The notes under the pieces: generated by a model | Seen by the model: the letters and a program-made list of their open reading frames with translations, nothing else | Database searches by the model: none | What the model was told of the DNA's origin: nothing | In this document: positions 26,678-33,055 of the stretch, in pieces | Layout of the letters: every line of letters starts with the position of its first letter | Numbering within the stretch: position 1 is the first letter of the stretch | Program-made: the position numbers and the translations under genes | Source of the DNA: Candidatus Eiseniibacteriota bacterium | Lineage (GTDB): Bacteria; Eisenbacteria; RBG-16-71-46; CAIMUX01; WJJG01 | Direction: 5' to 3' | DNA length: 33,055 nt | NCBI GenBank assembly: GCA_030601305.1 | Contig: JAUVTV010000006.1 | Location: forward strand, 1 to 33,055

Positions 26678-27804
26678 CGGCTCTTCTCCGCCCGACTGCC
26701 GGCGGCCGCCGTGCTCCGCGGCGTCTTGGCCGGCGCCGCGCCCTGGGCTCCGTTCCCGGCCTCGCCCTCCTTCGCAGCCGCATCTTCCTTCTTCGCTTCG
26801 GGGGCGAGACCCATTTTCACGCGAACCTCGCTTTCCAGCCTCCCTGCCATGGTCGCGTTCTCGCGCAGGGTGCGGCGCGCGTTCTCGCGCCCCTGCCCCA
26901 GGCGTTCCTCTCCGTAGGAGAGCCAGGTTCCCGCGCGCGAGATCAAGTCGGCCTCGAGCCCCAGATCGATCAGCTCGCCGGTGCGCGAGATCCCCTCGTC
27001 GAACATGATGTCGAACTCCGCGCTCCGGAAGGGCGGCGCGACCTTGTTCTTGACGACGCGGACCCGCGTGCGGTTCCCGACCACCGTGTCGCGTTCCTTG
27101 ATCGAGGCGATCTTGCGGATGTCGAGGCGCATCGAGGAATAGAACTTCAGGGCATTGCCACCGGTGGTCGTCTCCGGGTTGCCGAACATGACGCCGATCT
27201 TTATGCGCAGCTGATTGACGAAGACCACCGTGCAGCGCGACTTCGAGATCGACCCGGTCAGCTTGCGGAGTGCCTGCGACATGAGTCGCGCCTGCAAACC
27301 GACGTGCGCATCGCCCATCTCGCCCTCGATTTCGGCGCGCGGCACGAGGGCCGCGACCGAATCGATGGCGATGATGTCCACGGCGCCGCTGCGCACCAGC
27401 TGGTCGGCGATCTCGAGGGCCTCCTCGCCCGTGTCCGGCTGCGAGACGTGCAGATTCTCGATATCCACGCCGATGAGCTTCGCGTACGACGGCTGCAGCG
27501 CGTGCTCGGCGTCGATGAAGACCGCCGTGCCGCCCTGCTTCTGACACTGCCCGATGATGCTCAGCGTCAGCGTGGTCTTGCCCGAGGACTCCGGGCCAAA
27601 GACCTCGATGACGCGCCCGCGCGGAATGCCGCCCACCCCGAGGGCCTGATCCAGGCCGATCGAACCGGTGGAGATGGCATCCGGTTGCACGGCCATCGAA
27701 TCGTCGCCCAGCTTGAGGATGGACCCCTTGCCGAACTGCTTCTCGATCTGGGCCAGCGCGAGTTCCAGGGCCTTTGCCTTCTGCTTGGCTGTGTCGCTCA
27801 CCAT
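26674..27804 (-). CDS. recA: Recombinase RecA
   Basis: RecA forms ATP-dependent filaments on single-stranded DNA for recombination and SOS induction. The 376-residue protein has Walker [11 protein letters not shown] (70-79), the VIVIDSVAAL-type motif [12 protein letters not shown], and the L1/L2 loops ([22 protein letters not shown]). The C-terminal tail after residue 330 is rich in Ala, Lys and Gly in place of the short acidic tail of E. coli RecA. The ATG has a GAGGAGAT site. It follows thpR by 33 nt, and no LexA-type box is visible in that gap, so expression may come from further upstream. Confidence 0.98.
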   Translation of the reverse strand: MVSDTAKQKAKALELALAQIEKQFGKGSILKLGDDSMAVQPDAISTGSIGLDQALGVGGIPRGRVIEVFGPESSGKTTLTLSIIGQCQKQGGTAVFIDAEHALQPSYAKLIGVDIENLHVSQPDTGEEALEIADQLVRSGAVDIIAIDSVAALVPRAEIEGEMGDAHVGLQARLMSQALRKLTGSISKSRCTVVFVNQLRIKIGVMFGNPETTTGGNALKFYSSMRLDIRKIASIKERDTVVGNRTRVRVVKNKVAPPFRSAEFDIMFDEGISRTGELIDLGLEADLISRAGTWLSYGEERLGQGRENARRTLRENATMAGRLESEVRVKMGLAPEAKKEDAAAKEGEAGNGAQGAAPAKTPRSTAAAGSRAEKSR

Positions 27805-27837
27805 CCTGATCTCCTCTCCCTCAAGCCCCGGCCGCAG

Positions 27838-28419
27838 CTAATCGTGCGGCTCGCGGGCAGACGCGGTTTCGAGCGGCGTATAGACGGGGCCCCGGGGTGT
27901 CAGCACGCTTTTCATGAGAACGATGCTCGAAATGCTAAAAGCCGCCCGCGGAATTGTCAAACGGTCGCTCAGCGCGTCCCACGACACGGCGCGTCCGCGG
28001 CGTACGCGCCCGAGGGTCACGTGGGCCTTGAACGGCTTGTCCGGCCGCCCAAAACCCGCGCGAATGAGCCCGTGGTTCACCTCGCGCGCAAGGGCCGTCA
28101 GCTTGCCGCTTTCATCCTCCAGCCCCAGCCAGACCACCTGGATCCGTCGTGCCGAGGGAAAGGCGCCGAGAGCACCCCACATCGTGGCCACCGGCGCGAA
28201 GGTCTCATGCAGTGATCGTACGCATCCGGACGCGCGCTCGCGCTGCTCGCCATCCAGATTGCCGAAGAAGCGCAGCGTGATGTGGAGGTTCCCTGGATCG
28301 ACCCACTTGACATCCCCCCGCGCGGAACGCGGACGCAGTTGCCCGAGCGTCTCGGCGGCGGCCTCGACGGCCGCGGGCGGCAGGGTCAGGGCCAGGAAGG
28401 CCCGCGTCGCCTCACCCAT
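27838..28419 (-). CDS. thpR: RNA 2',3'-cyclic phosphodiesterase (2'-5' RNA ligase family)
   Basis: This 2H phosphoesterase opens 2',3'-cyclic RNA ends and can reversibly join tRNA halves by a 2'-5' bond. The 193-residue protein has both catalytic HxTL motifs: HITL at 46-49 and HVTL at 133-136. The N-terminal RAFLALTLP and the FFGNL after the first motif are typical. The start codon lies within the end of cinA (8-nt overlap), so the two are coupled. cinA, thpR and recA often travel together, but why an RNA phosphoesterase sits there is not known. Confidence 0.92.
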   Translation of the reverse strand: MGEATRAFLALTLPPAAVEAAAETLGQLRPRSARGDVKWVDPGNLHITLRFFGNLDGEQRERASGCVRSLHETFAPVATMWGALGAFPSARRIQVVWLGLEDESGKLTALAREVNHGLIRAGFGRPDKPFKAHVTLGRVRRGRAVSWDALSDRLTIPRAAFSISSIVLMKSVLTPRGPVYTPLETASAREPHD

Positions 28420-29680
28420 GCTGCCTCCGGCGCTCCCCGCTCCACAGCAGGTCCAGGCGGTCCAGGAGGAGGAGTCTTAGCATGTTCAGGGCCACGGTGA
28501 CGCAGCGTTCCTGGACCGTGTCGCGATCCCCCCCGAAGTGATCGCGCAAGCTCCTCCCGCGACGCGCGTCACTCATGCCGAAGTAGACCAAGCCGACCGG
28601 CTTGTCGGCGCTGCCGCCACCGGGTCCGGCGATGCCGGTGGTCGAGATCGCGACGTCGGCGGAGAGGATCCGCCTGGCCCCGGCGGCCATCTCCTCGGCC
28701 GTCTTGCCGCTCACCGCACCGAAGGACTGCAGCGTCGCGGCCGAGACGCCGAGCACGGCCTCCTTGACGCGGTTGTCATAGGCCGTGACCGTGCCGCGGA
28801 ACACGCGCGAGCTGCCCGGAACACGTGTCACTGCGGCCCCGACGCGTCCCCCGGTCACCGACTCGGCGAGTCCGAGGGTGAGCCCGCGCTCGGCGAGGAG
28901 TGCCACCACGCTCTCCTCGAGGGCCACCTGTCCCCGACCGTAGAGGGCCGCCCCCAGTCGCTCGGCGATCCGCTCGACGGTTGCCTCGAGCTCCCTGACA
29001 TCCCGCTCGCTCTCGCGAATCCAGAGGCGCAGGTCGACGCGCCCCGGCGCGGGGAGGAAGCTGCAGCGGACGCCCTCGCCCAGCTGCGGCATGACCCACT
29101 CGGCGAGCGCGGTCTCGGAGACCCCCACCGTGCGCAATGTCTCGCTGCGCACGCGGCCGGCGAGGTTCTCACGGCGCAGGAGGGGGACCACCTCGTCGAC
29201 GAGCATCTGTCGCATCTCGGCCGGCACCCCGGGGAGCGCGAAGAGGAAACAACGGTCCGTGCGCAGAAAGAGCCCGGGCGCGACGCCTACGCGGTTCTCG
29301 AGCGGCTGGACGCCCGACGGCACCAGGGCCATCGCCTCGGCGGCAGGACTCATGGTGACGCCCCGGGCTTCGAACTTCGCCCGCAGGGTGGCCAGGAGAG
29401 GCTCGCGGAAGATCAGCTTGCGGCCGAGAGCCGACGCCATCACGCGCCGGGTGACGTCGTCGGGCGTCGCGCCGAGCCCCCCGGTCATGATCACCAGGGC
29501 CGAGCGCTCGAGCGCGCGGGACAAGACTCGGCCGAGCGCCTCGCGCTCGTCGGGGACAACCGTGTGCTGGACGAGGGCAATCCCCTCGCGGGCAAGCAGA
29601 TCGGCGATCACACTGAAGTTTGCGTCCAGCGTGTGCCCGGCCAGGATCTCGGTCCCGACGGCAACGGTTTCAGCTTGCAT
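28412..29680 (-). CDS. cinA: CinA: competence/damage-inducible protein, nicotinamide-nucleotide amidase
   Basis: CinA combines an N-terminal MoaB-like (COG1058) pyrophosphatase domain (about 1-170; VGTEILAGHTLDANFSVIAD, TGGLGATPDDVTR) with a C-terminal PncC nicotinamide mononucleotide deamidase domain (about 262-415; TLGLAESVTGGRVGAAVTRV, STTGIAGPGGGSADKPVGLV). It recycles NAD breakdown products, and in streptococci it is induced with recA during competence. The 422-residue length is normal. The ATG at 29680 has GGGGAG upstream and begins the family consensus. A longer start at 29722 is less likely. It lies 48 nt after pgpA. Confidence 0.95.
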   Translation of the reverse strand: MQAETVAVGTEILAGHTLDANFSVIADLLAREGIALVQHTVVPDEREALGRVLSRALERSALVIMTGGLGATPDDVTRRVMASALGRKLIFREPLLATLRAKFEARGVTMSPAAEAMALVPSGVQPLENRVGVAPGLFLRTDRCFLFALPGVPAEMRQMLVDEVVPLLRRENLAGRVRSETLRTVGVSETALAEWVMPQLGEGVRCSFLPAPGRVDLRLWIRESERDVRELEATVERIAERLGAALYGRGQVALEESVVALLAERGLTLGLAESVTGGRVGAAVTRVPGSSRVFRGTVTAYDNRVKEAVLGVSAATLQSFGAVSGKTAEEMAAGARRILSADVAISTTGIAGPGGGSADKPVGLVYFGMSDARRGRSLRDHFGGDRDTVQERCVTVALNMLRLLLLDRLDLLWSGERRRQHG

Positions 29681-29728
29681 GGGTCTCCCCTCGAGCCCCC
29701 GGTCACGCGCCGCTCGCGTCACCTCGAA

Positions 29729-30223
29729 TCAGGCGAAGGGTAACAGAACGCCGGCCAGGAGGAGAAGCAGCATGGCGTATGCGCCCGCCATCAGGTCGTC
29801 GGCCATCACGCCCATACCCGACGGCAGGCTCTCGAGCTGGTAGGCCGGTGGGGGTTTCAGGACGTCCAGGATGCGAAAGAGGACAAACGCCGCGACGAGA
29901 TGCAGTCCGTCCCAGGGGATGAGAAGCGTGGCCATCAGCATCCCCGCCACCTCGTCGATCACGATGCAGCGCGCGTCGGCGCCATAGCGGCGCTCGGTGT
30001 GATCGGCGCTGAACGTCCCCAGCACGGAGACCGCCACGAGAAGAACGAGGCGAACCCACAAGGGCACCGCCCCGGCGAGCAGCATGAGAAGCGCGACCAG
30101 TGCGGACGCGAAGGTCGCCGGAGCCTTGGGGAAGAAGCCGGTTCCGAAGAAGGTGGAGAAGGCCGTGCGCGGATCCGCGTCGAATCCGCCGATCGGCTTC
30201 TCGACCGGTCCCCGGGTCTTCAT
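29729..30223 (-). CDS. pgpA: Phosphatidylglycerophosphatase A
   Basis: PgpA removes phosphate from phosphatidylglycerophosphate to make phosphatidylglycerol. The 164-residue membrane protein shows GTGFFPKAPATFAS (about 27-40), VIDEVAGM near 90, FRILDVLKPPP and the metal-binding GVMADDLMAGAY. Four hydrophobic segments are predicted. The ATG overlaps the mglA stop as ATGA, so it is coupled to that GTPase gene. Length and motifs are ordinary. Confidence 0.93.
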   Translation of the reverse strand: MKTRGPVEKPIGGFDADPRTAFSTFFGTGFFPKAPATFASALVALLMLLAGAVPLWVRLVLLVAVSVLGTFSADHTERRYGADARCIVIDEVAGMLMATLLIPWDGLHLVAAFVLFRILDVLKPPPAYQLESLPSGMGVMADDLMAGAYAMLLLLLAGVLLPFA

Positions 30224-30822
30224 CGCACGATCTCCTTCTCGGTCTCGCCCAGCTCCATGACCACGGCGGTGACAATCGTCTTGAGGGTTTCCACCACGCC
30301 CGCGCCCGAGACCGCCGATGCTGTCCGGGTCGGCCACCCGGGCGTATTCAGCAACTGCTCGAGCTGGCCGACCGACACGGCGCCCGGGAGATCACGCTTG
30401 TTGTACTGCAGCACCAGGGGAATCGATTCCAGACGCCGGCACGTGAGCGCCAGGTTGGCGCGCAGGTTCTCGAAACTGACCCGATTCCAGAAGAGCTGAG
30501 CAGGGTGACTGTCGGCCACGAAGACGATGCCGTCAACGCCCTGCAGGATAATCTTGCGGCTCGCGTTGTAGCGCGGCTGGCCCGGAACGGTATAGAGGTG
30601 GAAGCGGGTGCGATACCCGAGCACCTCGCCCAGATCGAGCGGCAGCAGATCGAAGTAGAGCGTCTGATCGCCCGTCGTCGCGAGGCGCGTCAACTGCCCG
30701 GGCCGGCGGGTCGCCTGGCGCGCGTGGAGGACCTCCAGATTGGTCGTCTTCCCGCTGAAGCCGGGACCGTAGTAGACGATCTTGCAGTCGATCTCGCGGG
30801 TGGCGCAGTTGAGGAATGCCAT
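30220..30822 (-). CDS. mglA: MglA-type Ras-like GTPase
   Basis: MglA is a small GTPase that sets cell polarity and motility in Myxococcus; relatives occur in many non-gliding bacteria. The 200-residue protein has the P-loop GPGFSGKTT (19-27), TVPGQ at 78-82 in place of the DxxG of Ras (the MglA hallmark, with Thr78 as in Myxococcus), and NKRD at 141-144. The N-terminal CATREIDCKIVYYGPG is typical. The ATG at 30822 begins the family; its ribosome site is weak (GGGGCG), so translation probably depends on the roadblock gene 17 nt upstream. It overlaps pgpA by 4 nt. Confidence 0.95.
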   Translation of the reverse strand: MAFLNCATREIDCKIVYYGPGFSGKTTNLEVLHARQATRRPGQLTRLATTGDQTLYFDLLPLDLGEVLGYRTRFHLYTVPGQPRYNASRKIILQGVDGIVFVADSHPAQLFWNRVSFENLRANLALTCRRLESIPLVLQYNKRDLPGAVSVGQLEQLLNTPGWPTRTASAVSGAGVVETLKTIVTAVVMELGETEKEIVR

Positions 30823-30839
30823 GGGCGCGCCCCGCGGTC

Positions 30840-31334
30840 TCAGGATGTCTCGCCGAAGATGCTGTCCACGCGCCTCAATGCCTCGCGACCGAATCCGTCT
30901 TCCAGAGCCGCGCCGCGCGGCGCGGACCTCTCGCACCCCTCGCGGACGGTGTGGGCCAGGGATGGCAGCGCGCGGCGCACGGCATAGCGCACGAGGCCCA
31001 GTGTCGTCTCGCGGTCGAAGACGGCAGCCAAGATGGTTCCTTCGGTCACCTGGGTCAGATAGAGGGAGAACTGCTCACCCTGATGGTAGACGGTGTGGAA
31101 GGCATCCTCACCGAGGATGCGGGCCAACTCGCGGGTGGCGCAGAAGTCGGCCGCCATGAGGGAGACGAAAGTCGTCAGGTCGAACTGGGGAGCATCACCG
31201 GCAAGGGTGATCATGCGCCCGGCGGAGTCCATGAGAATCACCGATCGGCCCGCTGCCGCTTCCAGAAGACAGTCCATCTGGGCTTGCAGAACGGCCAAAT
31301 CGCCGCCGAAACCCTCCCATCGGATCTGCACCAT
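30840..31334 (-). CDS. Roadblock/LC7-domain protein, MglB-like partner of the GTPase
   Basis: The 164-residue protein has the roadblock fold at about 10-125 (VLQAQMDCLLEAAAGRSVILMD, then FSLYLTQVTEGTILAAVFDRE). MglB-type proteins of this fold are GTPase-activating partners of MglA. It lies 17 nt upstream of the GTPase gene, as mglB does in Myxococcus. A charged C-terminal extension (about 130-164) is longer than usual. The ATG has a GAGGGGGG site. A 182-nt gap separates it from recR and holds a promoter and palindrome, so this gene is the likely head of the long operon. Partner role is inferred from context. Confidence 0.88.
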   Translation of the reverse strand: MVQIRWEGFGGDLAVLQAQMDCLLEAAAGRSVILMDSAGRMITLAGDAPQFDLTTFVSLMAADFCATRELARILGEDAFHTVYHQGEQFSLYLTQVTEGTILAAVFDRETTLGLVRYAVRRALPSLAHTVREGCERSAPRGAALEDGFGREALRRVDSIFGETS

Positions 31335-31465
31335 GGCATTCCCCCCTCTGATGCAGCGTTTCCGACGGAGCCGCCGCCACCGGCTGCTGGACCTCGAGTG
31401 CGTGGCAGGGAGACAGCCGTCCATCGGGAGCAATACACGGACGGATCGTCGAGCCCAGGTCCGGA

Positions 31466-31496
31466 CGTATAGTGGGCAGGCTGCGAGAGTTGTCAA
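31466..31496 (-). promoter_or_regulatory. Promoter candidate for the roadblock-mglA-...-recA operon
   Basis: On the minus strand TTGACA (31496-31491) is followed by 19 nt and TATACG (31471-31466), a 4/6 match to TATAAT. The spacer is long by two. A start near 31459 would give a leader of about 125 nt before the roadblock ATG. A 14-bp palindrome ends 5 nt upstream of the -35. Confidence 0.6.
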
Positions 31497-31501
31497 GTGT
31501 A

Positions 31502-31515
31502 TTCGCGTACGCGAA
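31502..31515. promoter_or_regulatory. 14-bp perfect palindrome, possible operator
   Basis: TTCGCGTACGCGAA reads the same on both strands. It sits between the recR stop and the -35 of the promoter at 31466-31496, where an activator or repressor dimer would bind. I do not recognise it as a known regulator box. Confidence 0.5.
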
Positions 31516-31516
31516 C

Positions 31517-32116
31517 CTAGATCTCCCGACGGCCCTCGAGCGCGCGAGAGAGCGTCACAGAATCGGCGTGCTCGAGATCGGAACCGACCGGGACGCCGCG
31601 GGCGATGCGGGTCACCTTGATCGGCAGGCCCTGCAGCAGTTCGCGGATGGCATGGGCGGTGGCCTCTCCGGGTGCGGTGGGATTCGTGGCAATGATCAGT
31701 TCGCGAAAAGCTCCCTGGCGCACCCGCTCGAGGAGTTCGCGAAAGCGGATCTGTTCGGGCCCAACACCCTCCGCGGGAGCCAGGACGCCGCGCAGAACGT
31801 GATAGAGCCCGCGATACTGAGCGGTGCGCTCAAGGACGACGACGTCGCTGGGTTCCTCCACGACGCACAGCAGGTTGTGGTCACGTTTGGCATCCCCGCA
31901 CAGGTAGCACGGCTGCGTCTCGGCGATGTTGCCGCACCGGTCGCAGTACGACACCTCGGTGCGGACGCGTTCGATGGCCTTGGCCAAACCGAGCGCTTCC
32001 TCTGGGGGAACGCGCAGGATGTGGAACGCCAGGCGCTGAGCCGTCTTGCCGCCGATGCCCGGCAGGCGCGAGAACTCGCGGATGAGCGCTTCGAGGTGAC
32101 GGGAGCTGAACTGCAT
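31517..32116 (-). CDS. recR: Recombination mediator RecR
   Basis: RecR works with RecO (and RecF) to load RecA on SSB-coated gaps. The 199-residue protein has an N-terminal helix-hairpin-helix (LPGIGGKTAQRL, 18-29), a four-cysteine zinc finger (C58, C61, C70, C73), a Toprim domain (LLCVVEEPSDVVVLE) and the C-terminal TRIARGVPVGSDLEHAD. The length is standard. It follows ybaB by 28 nt in the classic dnaX-ybaB-recR order. Confidence 0.97.
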   Translation of the reverse strand: MQFSSRHLEALIREFSRLPGIGGKTAQRLAFHILRVPPEEALGLAKAIERVRTEVSYCDRCGNIAETQPCYLCGDAKRDHNLLCVVEEPSDVVVLERTAQYRGLYHVLRGVLAPAEGVGPEQIRFRELLERVRQGAFRELIIATNPTAPGEATAHAIRELLQGLPIKVTRIARGVPVGSDLEHADSVTLSRALEGRREI

Positions 32117-32144
32117 CGCGCACGACTCTCGGGGATTCGGGTGT

Positions 32145-32456
32145 CTAGGTCATGCCGGGCATCGGGAAGCCGCCCGCCACGCGACCCATCTCGGAGCGAA
32201 TCATCTCGTCGACGCGCGCGTGCGCGTCGTTGACCGCCGCGGTGACGAGATCTTCGAGCATCTCGACGTCCTCGGTGTCCACCACGGTGGGATCGATCTT
32301 CACCGAAAGCACCTCGTGCCGGCCGTTGATGACCACCTTGATCATGCCCCCGCCCGCCGAGCCCTCGACGCTCTTGGCGGCCAGCTCCTCCTGGACCTCC
32401 ATCATCTTCGACTGGGTCTGCTGGAGCTGCTTGAGCATCTTGCTGAGATCCTTCAT
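32145..32456 (-). CDS. ybaB: YbaB/EbfC nucleoid-associated protein
   Basis: The 103-residue protein is a small DNA-binding dimer of the YbaB/EbfC family. The N-terminal helix MLKQLQQTQSKMMEVQEEL, the central GMIKVVINGRHEVLSVKIDP and the C-terminal LEDLVTAAVNDAHAR are conserved. Its function is nucleoid binding with modest regulatory effects. The ATG has GAGGG 6 nt upstream. It starts 13 nt after the dnaX stop. Confidence 0.95.
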   Translation of the reverse strand: MKDLSKMLKQLQQTQSKMMEVQEELAAKSVEGSAGGGMIKVVINGRHEVLSVKIDPTVVDTEDVEMLEDLVTAAVNDAHARVDEMIRSEMGRVAGGFPMPGMT

Positions 32457-32469
32457 GCCATTCCCTCGT

Positions 32470-33055
32470 CTAGTGGGCCGGGCCCACGATGTCCCCGTCC
32501 ATCAACCGTGCAATGCGACGGGCGCCATCGCATTCGCGCGCCGTCGGCGATTGCCGATCTTCACCGGCTCGCCGCTCTGTCGAGCTCGTCTCCGCACCCG
32601 GCGGCGTACCCATCCGGGAGTCGCCCCCCACTGCGGACACCGCCTCGGCCGCGGAGATGATCCGGATGCCTAAGGGCCGTCCCAGGGCCTCCTCGAGCGC
32701 GCGCAAGATCAGGCGCCGATTAGTGGTCTTTTCGACTTGATCGCGCTTGAACCCGTTGGTGTCGTCGAGGACGACATTGACGCGCCCCTCGCTGACCCCC
32801 ACGGCCTGGCTCATGTGCAGGCAGGAACCAAGGAACGCGCGTCTCTCCCGCACGCGCTCGACAACGCGCAGCCATGTGTCGGCGAGGCTGCCGGCAAGCG
32901 GGGCGTCGGTCGCCATGACCGCGGGCTCGGCCGTCCCCGGCGCCGCCTGCTGGCTCCCGCGGGAAGCGTCCTTGACCCCCGGCGAGGCATTTCCGGCCCC
33001 CGGCGCGGCATTACCGGCCCCCGGCGCGGTACTCCCCCCCCCCGGCGCGGCCCTC
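32470..33055 (-). CDS. dnaX: DNA polymerase III subunit gamma/tau, C-terminal part (cut by window edge)
   Basis: The reading frame is open to the right edge, so the ATPase domain lies outside the window. What is visible is a Gly/Ala/Pro linker with 7-residue repeats (APGAGNA), then a domain with WLRVVERVRERRAFLGSCL, RVNVVLDDTNGFKRDQVE and LILRALEEALGRPLGIRI. That domain resembles the tau C-terminal region that contacts the polymerase or other replisome parts. Position upstream of ybaB and recR supports the name. A Met at 32916 is internal and not the start. The linker contains a run of ten G on the coding strand (33043-33034). Confidence 0.85.
   Translation of the reverse strand, partial: RAAPGGGSTAPGAGNAAPGAGNASPGVKDASRGSQQAAPGTAEPAVMATDAPLAGSLADTWLRVVERVRERRAFLGSCLHMSQAVGVSEGRVNVVLDDTNGFKRDQVEKTTNRRLILRALEEALGRPLGIRIISAAEAVSAVGGDSRMGTPPGAETSSTERRAGEDRQSPTARECDGARRIARLMDGDIVGPAH
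32986..33048 (-). repeat. 21-nt tandem repeat in the dnaX linker, with a C10/G10 run
   Basis: Three 21-nt units (32986-33006, 33007-33027 and the more diverged 33028-33048) encode the 7-residue repeat APGAGNA and APGGGST. The third contains a run of ten C on the plus strand (33034-33043) yet keeps the 21-nt length, so the run as read preserves frame. Confidence 0.8.

Overview
This is a GC-rich bacterial chromosome segment carrying about 29 protein genes and one tRNA gene. All but one of them lie on the minus strand. No insertion sequence, prophage, CRISPR array or rRNA is visible. The cell is probably Gram-negative. The evidence is a TonB-type protein, a LpoA-like periplasmic protein, a lipoprotein peptidyl-prolyl isomerase and a dTDP-rhamnose reductase. 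Strong Shine-Dalgarno sequences and TTGACA-type promoters argue against Bacteroidetes. Several gene orders (dnaX-ybaB-recR-roadblock-mglA; ispE-spoVG-tRNA-Gln-prs-rplY-pth; rpsF-rpsR-rplI) recall deltaproteobacterial and related lineages. A GC-rich candidate phylum such as Eisenbacteria or Krumholzibacteriota would also fit. The phylum assignment is inference with low confidence.

Layout in the direction of transcription, from the right edge to the left. (1) 33055-31517: the 3' part of dnaX, then ybaB and recR, for replication and repair. (2) 31515-20490: a palindrome and promoter, then a tightly packed run of a roadblock protein, MglA GTPase, pgpA, cinA, thpR, recA, recX, alaS, rfbD, ubiA-type prenyltransferase, ispE and spoVG. 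Five junctions overlap by 4 or 8 nt, and a strong hairpin follows spoVG. (3) 20322-15659: a tRNA-Gln gene with its own promoter, then prs, rplY, pth and hppA. (4) 15641-10274: a promoter, then rpsF, rpsR and rplI, followed by an envelope set of PPIase lipoprotein, bifunctional nuclease and LpoA-like protein. (5) 10138-9300: the only plus-strand gene, TonB-like, divergent from fusA and convergent with the LpoA-like gene across a large inverted repeat. (6) 9327-240: a promoter, then an EF-G gene, selA, a SPOR-domain protein and smc. A near-perfect hairpin sits in the 239 nt beyond smc.

Most genes are core housekeeping. The most unusual items are: a SPOR-domain membrane protein whose N-terminal half reads like a dead bacterial tyrosine kinase (BY-kinase) domain; the MglA polarity module embedded in a competence/recombination operon; disordered tails or inserts on S6, L25, Pth, RecA and SMC; a G10 run inside tandem repeats of the dnaX linker; and palindromic elements at 32-76, 10141-10270 and 31502-31515. 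I found no clear new defence or biosynthetic system.
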